Assembly: GCA_905202115.1 (NCBI GenBank)
Contig: CAJKQZ010000008.1
Location: 1 to 29,394, forward strand
Origin: an uncultured Prevotellaceae bacterium
GTDB taxonomy: Bacteria; Bacteroidota; Bacteroidia; Bacteroidales; Bacteroidaceae
Length of the DNA: 29,394 bases
Reading direction: 5' to 3'
The translations under genes and the position numbers were made by a program. This document shows positions 24,546 to 29,394 of this stretch, one piece after another (position 1 is the stretch's first letter; each line of letters opens with the position of its first letter). Under the pieces are notes generated by a model that was not told the origin of the DNA, did no database searches, and saw only the letters and a list, made by a program, of their open reading frames with translations.

Positions 24546-25228
24546 TTACCTACAAGACGCTCTATGTCGGTCCAGCGCAGCACGCTGCGGTCGTTTACGG
24601 CGGGGCGGAAGTTTATGGTTATGTTCTGCTCCTCGTAGCCCATTTCCTTTATTATCGGAACGAGCGTGCGCGCCGCGTTTACACGGGCCGATTCTATTAT
24701 TCCCAGTTCGGGGATGTGTTTTTCAATGCTGTCCACGCCCTGGCTTACGTAGTTGTCTATTTCTTTTGTCTTGAATTCCGAGCGCAGCGGGTCGACAACC
24801 TTTATGATTCCATTGTGGTCTATTTTCGAACTGCTTACGGTTATTACAGGGTCGGGCAGGGTGACGGAAATCTTGTTGCCCCGCCGTTTTATGTTTTCGG
24901 TTCCGAAGTCGGAGAAGTCTATGTATCCGCGCAGGGTGACGTCGATAGGAATTGCGATTTTTCTTTCGCCCACCGGCAGTTCCTTTTTAAATGTTCGTGA
25001 AAACAATGAGCCGCTCACAACAACCTTGTCGTCGAATGTTACGATTTTGTGCAGGTTGTATTCGGTCGTGGCAAGGCGTGCGCAGCGCGCAATGCGGTCT
25101 GCCAGAAGAAACGTGGTGTCTGTGCGTACCGGCATGGAAGATGATTTCTTGCTGTCTGCCGGTTTCTCGCCTCCACTGCACGATATTGCAACGAAGGCCA
25201 TGATAATTATTAATGTTTTGCCACCCAC
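24542..25228 (-). CDS. DUF4230 lipoprotein, function unknown
   Basis: The product has 228 residues from a GTG at 25228. An in-frame stop lies a few codons upstream, and the next ATG (25201) would leave too short a signal peptide. The lipobox ends at C17 (FVAISC). The DUF4230 pattern is clear: TTEYNLHKIVTFDD, PIDVTLRGYIDF, KISVTLPDPVIT and a helical C-terminus ending EQNITINF. It is the first gene of a three-gene unit and overlaps the next by 4 nt. Two DUF4230 proteins, one lipid-anchored and one membrane-spanning, probably work together at the same membrane. Confidence 0.75.
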   Translation of the reverse strand: MGGKTLIIIMAFVAISCSGGEKPADSKKSSSMPVRTDTTFLLADRIARCARLATTEYNLHKIVTFDDKVVVSGSLFSRTFKKELPVGERKIAIPIDVTLRGYIDFSDFGTENIKRRGNKISVTLPDPVITVSSSKIDHNGIIKVVDPLRSEFKTKEIDNYVSQGVDSIEKHIPELGIIESARVNAARTLVPIIKEMGYEEQNITINFRPAVNDRSVLRWTDIERLVGK

Positions 25229-25249
25229 GGTTGCTCGCTTTTATTGTGA

Positions 25250-25257
25250 CAAAAATA
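25250..25257 (-). promoter_or_regulatory. Candidate -7 promoter box for the DUF4230 unit
   Basis: The minus strand reads TATTTTTG and continues TCACAA, ending 21 nt before the GTG start at 25228. It is identical over 14 nt to the trp -7 region. The -33 position has only TTTA, slightly too far away. Confidence 0.5.
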
Positions 25258-25352
25258 ATGTTTTTTGTGCACATACCTATAAACAGCGAAAAAAACGAGA
25301 ATGTTAAGATTGATTAAAAATATGGTGCTGTTTTTATGCCTGCTTTCGGTGT

Positions 25353-25442
25353 TGAAAAATAACCTCCCGCAGATAATTGAAAATACAAGGGAGATAATTC
25401 AAAATATGTCTGAGATATTTTAAAATATCTCAGACATATTTT
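25353..25442 (-). repeat. Palindromic intergenic element, copy 5 (one arm)
   Basis: The core 25401-25442 is a perfect 42-bp palindrome with a TTTTAAAA centre. The reversed right arm precedes it (CCTCCCGCAGATAATTG, then AAAATACAAGGGAGATAATTC), almost the same as the right arm of copy 3. No left arm follows. It begins 36 nt past the stop of the flavodoxin-family gene and could terminate that operon. Confidence 0.85.
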
Positions 25443-25478
25443 CACGCAAAAAAGAGTTGGTACGTAAAGTACTGTGTG

Positions 25479-26093
25479 TCAGCGAATGAAATTGGTGCGC
25501 AATTTGTCTTCTTCGGCGGGCGTGGGAACGCTTTCTGCTTTCATGTTTTTTAACATCCAGGCCATATTTTTTCCGAGCGTACGCATGGTCTGCATACCTT
25601 CGCCGTCGAGTGCGGCTTCTCCCTGAACGGCGCCGTAAACCATGTTCCAGTATTGTGACGAAACCACAGGCATGTTCATTACGGTGAAATATTTGTTCAG
25701 CCTGTCGAAAGCGGAGCTCAAACCTCCTCTGCGGCCAACGACAACTGCGGCGGCGGGCTTGTATTTCAGTTGGGCCTTGTGCGAGTAGAACAGTCTGTCG
25801 AGCACTGCGCACAATGCGCCGCTGGGGCCGGCAAAGTATACCGGCGAACCTATAACTACGGCGTCGCAGACGGCCATGCGCTCACCTATGCGGTTGCACA
25901 CGTCATCGTCGAGCACGCACCTGTGCAGCTCTGTGCACTTGCGGCAGGCCATGCAGCCGTACACGGGCTTCGTTCCGATGTTGAAGAACTCGGTTTCCAC
26001 GCCTTCGGCGTTGAGAGCGGCGGCCACTTCGGCGAGAGCGGCATAGGTGTTGCCCGCCGTGTGGGGGCTGCCGTTTATCATAAGTACTTTCAT
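25479..26093 (-). CDS. Flavodoxin-family (NADPH-dependent FMN reductase-like) protein
   Basis: The product has 204 residues. The N-terminal strand and FMN phosphate loop are clear (MKVLMINGSPHTAGNT, loop at 8-16), and VIGSPVYFAGPSG (about 85-97) is the second flavin-binding loop. Between them is a cysteine cluster, C47, C50, C53 and C59 (GCMACRKC), of the kind seen in iron-sulfur flavoproteins, which may bind a 4Fe-4S cluster. It is cytoplasmic, with no signal. Its start overlaps the aldo/keto reductase stop as ATGA, so it is coupled to that redox operon and may hand electrons to or from the membrane polyferredoxin. Confidence 0.85.
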   Translation of the reverse strand: MKVLMINGSPHTAGNTYAALAEVAAALNAEGVETEFFNIGTKPVYGCMACRKCTELHRCVLDDDVCNRIGERMAVCDAVVIGSPVYFAGPSGALCAVLDRLFYSHKAQLKYKPAAAVVVGRRGGLSSAFDRLNKYFTVMNMPVVSSQYWNMVYGAVQGEAALDGEGMQTMRTLGKNMAWMLKNMKAESVPTPAEEDKLRTNFIR

Positions 26094-27493
26094 TGTTCGT
26101 TAAAGGAATTGGTTTTCAGTTTTTCAACATACGCGTTAATGCGTTCCATTTGCCAGGGAATGTTTATCTGTTGCGGGCAATGGGTTTTGCATTCGCCGCA
26201 CCCTACACAGAACTCTGCCTGCCTCAGGCGGGGCACACTGCGGTCATATCCTATGAGGAACGCCCTGCGTTCGCGGCGGTAGTCGGGATCCTGGGCGTTT
26301 ACGGGAATGTTTCCTTCATTAAGACATTTGTTGTAATGCCCGAAAATGGCTGGAATGTCGAGCCCGAACGGACAAGGCATACAGTATTTGCAGGCAGTAC
26401 AGGGCACGGCCGACGAATGGGCTATCACGTCGCCGGCCTGCATGAGCAGCGCCTCTTCTTCCGGCGTCACGGGGTCGAGAGGTGAGTAGGTGCGGATATT
26501 TTCCTTCAAATGTTCCATGTAAGTCATGCCGCTGAGCACTGTCAGCGTGCGTTTCATAGAGCCGGCGTAGCGGAAGGCCCACGACGCAATGCTGTCGTCG
26601 GGACGCATTTGCTTGAATTTCTCGGCAATGAAGTCGGGCACAGTGGCAAGTCGTCCGCCGAGCAGCGGTTCCATGATTATGGCCGGTATTCCGCGCTTGT
26701 CGAGCTCGTCGTAAAGGTAGTCGGCGTTGGCGTTCGACTGGTTCATCTCGTGGGCAAACTTCCAGTCAACGTAGTTAAGCTCTATCTGCACGAAATCCCA
26801 CTTGTATTTGTCGTGTTGCGACAACAGGTAATCGTAAACGGCAATGTCGCCGTGATAGGAAAAGCCGAGATTCCTGATTCTTCCTGCCTCGCGTTCGGCT
26901 GCAAGGAAGTCGAGCACGCCGTTGTCTATGAAGCGTGCCGAGAAAACCTCCATGCCGCCCATTCCCACGTTGTGTAGCAGCATGTAGTCTATGTAGTCGG
27001 TGCGCAGGTTGCGCAAGGAATTTTCGTAAATCTTTCTGGAGTTTTCGAACGTCCAGTCGCCGCGTCCGAAGTTCGACATCTTCGTGGCTATGAAGTATGA
27101 ATTCCGCGGATGACGGCTCAGGGCTTCGCCAATGATTGCTTCGCTCTGGCCTTTGTGGTATACGGGCGCCGTGTCGAAGTAGTTCACACCGTTGGCAAGC
27201 GCGTAATCCACCTGCTTTTTTACCATTTCTATGTTTATGTCGGCGTTGGGGTCGTTGTCGATAGTTGGATAACGCATACATCCGAAGCCGAGGAGCGATA
27301 CACGGTCGCCTGTCGACGGCACGGTGCGCATAGTCATTTTTCCCTGGCCTGCTTTTCCTGCGTTGGCGGATGTAACGCCTTTCTTGTCGGAGCTTCCGCA
27401 GCCGTAAAGCGTTGCGGCGGCAGCGGTGGCGCTTGCGCCGAGTGTTTTGAGGAATCCGCGGCGCGAGAGGTTGTTTTTATCTTGATTTTCCAT
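26090..27493 (-). CDS. Tat-exported aldo/keto reductase with C-terminal 4Fe-4S clusters
   Basis: The product has 467 residues. A twin-arginine signal (SRRGFLK, R11 and R12) is followed by an Ala-rich core and a lipobox-like LYGC (C32), so it is probably folded, exported and possibly lipid-anchored. The aldo/keto reductase barrel spans about 60-340, with tetrad D107, Y112, K138 and H174. The C-terminus carries two cluster motifs: C365, C368, C371, C374, then C429, C432, C435, C439 followed by P. The fusion suggests electrons reach the barrel from ferredoxin-type clusters rather than, or as well as, from NADPH. It sits between the polyferredoxin gene (31 nt upstream) and the flavodoxin-family gene (4-nt overlap). 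Confidence 0.88.
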   Translation of the reverse strand: MENQDKNNLSRRGFLKTLGASATAAAATLYGCGSSDKKGVTSANAGKAGQGKMTMRTVPSTGDRVSLLGFGCMRYPTIDNDPNADINIEMVKKQVDYALANGVNYFDTAPVYHKGQSEAIIGEALSRHPRNSYFIATKMSNFGRGDWTFENSRKIYENSLRNLRTDYIDYMLLHNVGMGGMEVFSARFIDNGVLDFLAAEREAGRIRNLGFSYHGDIAVYDYLLSQHDKYKWDFVQIELNYVDWKFAHEMNQSNANADYLYDELDKRGIPAIIMEPLLGGRLATVPDFIAEKFKQMRPDDSIASWAFRYAGSMKRTLTVLSGMTYMEHLKENIRTYSPLDPVTPEEEALLMQAGDVIAHSSAVPCTACKYCMPCPFGLDIPAIFGHYNKCLNEGNIPVNAQDPDYRRERRAFLIGYDRSVPRLRQAEFCVGCGECKTHCPQQINIPWQMERINAYVEKLKTNSFNEQ

Positions 27494-27524
27494 TAGTGTC
27501 GGAGTTTTGTTTTGGGTTGTGCGC

Positions 27525-29042
27525 TTAGATGTGTCGGTGTTCTTCGGTTCCGTTTACGCAAATGGCCGGATAAGGTCGGGCGGGGCAGTGGTATTCGCAG
27601 GCACCGCAGCCTATGCAGCGCTCGGCGTTTACCATAGGAAAGGCGCGTCCGGTGTCGTTTCCCTCGTTGTCCTTTACGGGTATCATCGTAATGGCTCCGG
27701 CGGGGCAGCGACGCGCGCACAGTCCGCAGGGAACTCCCTTTGTGTTTACCACGCAGAGGTCTTTGTTCCATACGGCAACGCCTATCTGGATTGATGTTTT
27801 CTCGGCAAGGGTTATCGGCTTGATTGCTTCGGCGGGACATACTTCGGAACAGCGCACGCAGTCGGGCCGGCAGCTTCCTTTTTCGAAAAACATCTCGGGC
27901 TGCATGAAGTGGTCGGTGTCTGTCGACGGGCGTAGCACGTTGTTCGGGCATTGTGCCACGCATAATTGGCACGCGGTGCAGTGTCTTTCGAAATGTTGTG
28001 CGCTTGCGGCCCCGGGCGGCAGGATTCTTTGCTCGCGTTCGGGAGTTTTCTTGGGTTCTATGTCGGCAAGTCCGCCGTCGCCTTTGGATGTCTGTGCATT
28101 CAGCGCCTTTGCCGTGAGCAGTGTGGCGCTTGTGGTCAGGAACAGCCGTCGTCCGTTGTCGGGAGCGGCTTTCGCCTGGCTGCCGCTGCCTGAGTTTTCG
28201 CCTGCGGCCGCTTTGTGTCCGTAGGCAAGGCGGTATTTTATTGCTCCACTGCTGCATGAACCTATGCAGTCCATACATGCAACGCAGCGGCTGTAGTCTA
28301 TTTCCGATTTCTTGGGGTCTATGCACGAGGCCTTGCACTTGCGCGAGCACAGTCCGCATTTTATGCACTTGCTGTGGTCTACAACGGGGCGCAGGAGTGC
28401 GAAGCGCGAGAAAAAGCCGAGTATTGTTCCTACGGGGCATACGGTATTGCAATATGTGCGTCCGTTGCGCCATGCCAGCACGGCCACTATCACGAGCGTA
28501 ACTATGGCTATGGCGAGCACGGCCAGGGACGGCAGCCAGATGTCGGTGCGGTAGAACATGTAGCTGTCGGCTTTCTCGCTTGCAATGGCGAGCAGATTGT
28601 TTATGCCTGCGTATGCGGGAGCGAGGATGTTTGTTGCAATGCGGCCGTAGGCGCTGTAAGGGTCGAGCAGTGCCACTAATGCGCCGCCGCCAGCTATCAG
28701 CAATACTATGAAAAGCGCCAGAAATCCGTAGCGCAGCCATTTTTTCTCGCGTGAGTATCTGAAACGGCTGTGTCTTCTTTTTCTCGAGGCCGACAGCCGC
28801 GATATTATGTCCTGCATTACGCCGAGGGGGCATATTACAGAGCAGTATATCCTGCCGAACACGAGAGTGAGCAGTGCGAACGCCACGAACGCAACGGCGT
28901 GTACTGCCAGCAGCGCAGGCAGAAACTGAATTTTAGTCATCCAGCCCAGATATTGCTGGACTGTTCCCGTAAAATCGAGAAAGACGAGCGTAATGCCGGC
29001 AAAAAACATTGCCGCCAGAAAAATTCTTGTTTTTCTAAGCAT
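27525..29042 (-). CDS. Membrane polyferredoxin (NapH-like plus NapG-like fusion)
   Basis: The product has 505 residues. Four transmembrane helices (about 7-24, 44-64, 104-126, 170-191) with two CxxxCP motifs (YCSVICP at 66-72, YCNTVCP at 197-203) are typical of NapH/YccM-type quinol oxidising proteins. Two ferredoxin motifs follow (C226 onward, C253 onward). Then comes an internal twin-arginine sequence, NGRRLFLTTSATLL (297-310), and a second ferredoxin part with four more clusters (from C355, C391, C430 and C476). The internal Tat-like segment suggests the C-terminal half lies in the periplasm, passing electrons from the membrane to the exported aldo/keto reductase next door. The start follows a 63-nt leader. 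Confidence 0.88.
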   Translation of the reverse strand: MLRKTRIFLAAMFFAGITLVFLDFTGTVQQYLGWMTKIQFLPALLAVHAVAFVAFALLTLVFGRIYCSVICPLGVMQDIISRLSASRKRRHSRFRYSREKKWLRYGFLALFIVLLIAGGGALVALLDPYSAYGRIATNILAPAYAGINNLLAIASEKADSYMFYRTDIWLPSLAVLAIAIVTLVIVAVLAWRNGRTYCNTVCPVGTILGFFSRFALLRPVVDHSKCIKCGLCSRKCKASCIDPKKSEIDYSRCVACMDCIGSCSSGAIKYRLAYGHKAAAGENSGSGSQAKAAPDNGRRLFLTTSATLLTAKALNAQTSKGDGGLADIEPKKTPEREQRILPPGAASAQHFERHCTACQLCVAQCPNNVLRPSTDTDHFMQPEMFFEKGSCRPDCVRCSEVCPAEAIKPITLAEKTSIQIGVAVWNKDLCVVNTKGVPCGLCARRCPAGAITMIPVKDNEGNDTGRAFPMVNAERCIGCGACEYHCPARPYPAICVNGTEEHRHI

Positions 29043-29105
29043 ATTGTATCTTGTTTGTCGTAAAGTTGGAACGGCGTAATGTCAGGGGCAATGCGCCAAC
29101 CGATT

Positions 29106-29113
29106 CAAAAATA
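29106..29113 (-). promoter_or_regulatory. Candidate -7 promoter box for the polyferredoxin operon
   Basis: The minus strand reads TATTTTTG, 63 nt before the ATG at 29042. The -33 region is A/T-rich without TTTG. The rest of the gene-free stretch 29043-29394 contains only this box and repeat copy 6. Confidence 0.4.
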
Positions 29114-29299
29114 TGAATTTTTTTTAAAAAGTTATTCTGATAATCATTAAAAAATGCGATGTGTTTTTTTGCTTCCTGTTGTGTGTCTGAAAGTTGTACC
29201 TGCAATACAGGCGGTTGTGCTTTAGAAAATGGCGACTTTTGCGGTCTGGAAGGAATAACTTCCTGTTGTAAAATCCGCATAGCCTTGCCGGAGGAGTTT

Positions 29300-29394
29300 A
29301 CAGACAAAAACGGTCACCTGGCAAGTAATTGAAAATCAGCAGGTGTATATATAGCAAAAAATATGTCTGAGATAATTCAAAATATCTCAGACAT
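29300..29394 (+). repeat. Palindromic intergenic element, copy 6 (cut by window end)
   Basis: The left arm starts ACAGACAAAAACGGTCACC at 29300 and contains GGCAAGTAATTGAAAATCAGC, matching copies 1 and 3. The core begins at 29357 and is cut at 29394. The last 36 bases of the window are identical, in direct orientation, to its first 36 bases, although the outer arms of copies 1 and 6 point in opposite directions. Confidence 0.87.

Noticed and set aside
27493..28833. 446-codon frame overlapping the polyferredoxin gene
   Set aside because: The translation is almost all Arg, Pro and His, without any fold-like pattern; it is an out-of-frame shadow of the cluster-rich polyferredoxin gene.
29035..29307. 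90-codon minus-strand frame upstream of the polyferredoxin gene
   Set aside because: It overlaps the polyferredoxin start and its leader, has low-complexity composition and no ribosome binding site.
1..29394. Circular replicon suggested by the 36-nt direct terminal repeat
   Set aside because: The repeat is a dispersed palindrome found four more times inside, and the content is core metabolism; no replication, mobilisation or phage gene is present.
4340..29394. CRISPR array suggested by recurring partly palindromic repeats
   Set aside because: Copies are kilobases apart, in both orientations, with genes between them and no cas genes.
1..29394. tRNA, rRNA or known riboswitch
   Set aside because: I found no cloverleaf, rRNA segment or T-box/riboswitch signature by reading the intergenic regions; the only leader structure supported is the trp attenuator.

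Overview
The window looks like chromosome from a Bacteroidales bacterium (phylum Bacteroidota). Four things point there: the 10-gene nuo operon with fused nuoCD and no nuoE, nuoF or nuoG; the trpBEGDCFA gene order; Bacteroidota-type -7 boxes (TAnnTTTG) in front of most transcription units; and Bacteroidota-typical families (DUF4230, clostripain-family lipoproteins, a membrane polyferredoxin with a Tat aldo/keto reductase). The genus cannot be fixed from sequence alone.

Layout. 1-1054: a repeat copy, then an outer-membrane beta-barrel gene and a small inner-membrane protein gene, both on the minus strand. 1077-2853: divergent promoters and a secreted family-10-like glycosidase. 2923-4134 (minus): an ATP-grasp-like protein with an almost leaderless start. 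4135-4829: a gene-poor stretch with a doubtful 45-codon ORF, repeat copy 2 and the nuo promoter. 4830-14854: nuoA-B-CD-H-I-J-K-L-M-N, closed by a strong terminator. 14855-15400: convergent intergenic region with repeat copy 3 and terminators for both operons. 15401-22419 (minus): a complete tryptophan pathway, trpB-E-G-D-C-F-A, preceded by a leader peptide with three consecutive Trp codons and a full attenuator; repeat copy 4 sits between trpB and trpE. 22457-25257 (minus): two DUF4230 genes and a C11 cysteine peptidase lipoprotein. 25353-29394 (minus genes): repeat copy 5, a flavodoxin-family protein, a Tat aldo/keto reductase with ferredoxin clusters, a membrane polyferredoxin, and repeat copy 6.

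How the genes work together. The Nuo set encodes a complex I-like proton pump without the NADH-oxidising module, so it probably takes electrons from a soluble low-potential carrier. The right-hand trio (polyferredoxin, aldo/keto reductase, flavodoxin-like protein) is a second redox unit, probably moving electrons across the inner membrane to an exported reductase. The trp genes make tryptophan from chorismate, and the leader couples expression to charged tRNA-Trp.

The two strongest unusual signals are (1) a complete leader-peptide attenuator for trp, in which segments 1:2, 2:3 and 3:4 can be paired by eye, and (2) an intergenic element of about 145 bp, present six times in 29 kb. Its core is a 42-bp palindrome, perfect in three copies, and its outer arms are related to each other in inverted orientation. 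Both window ends fall inside copies of it.
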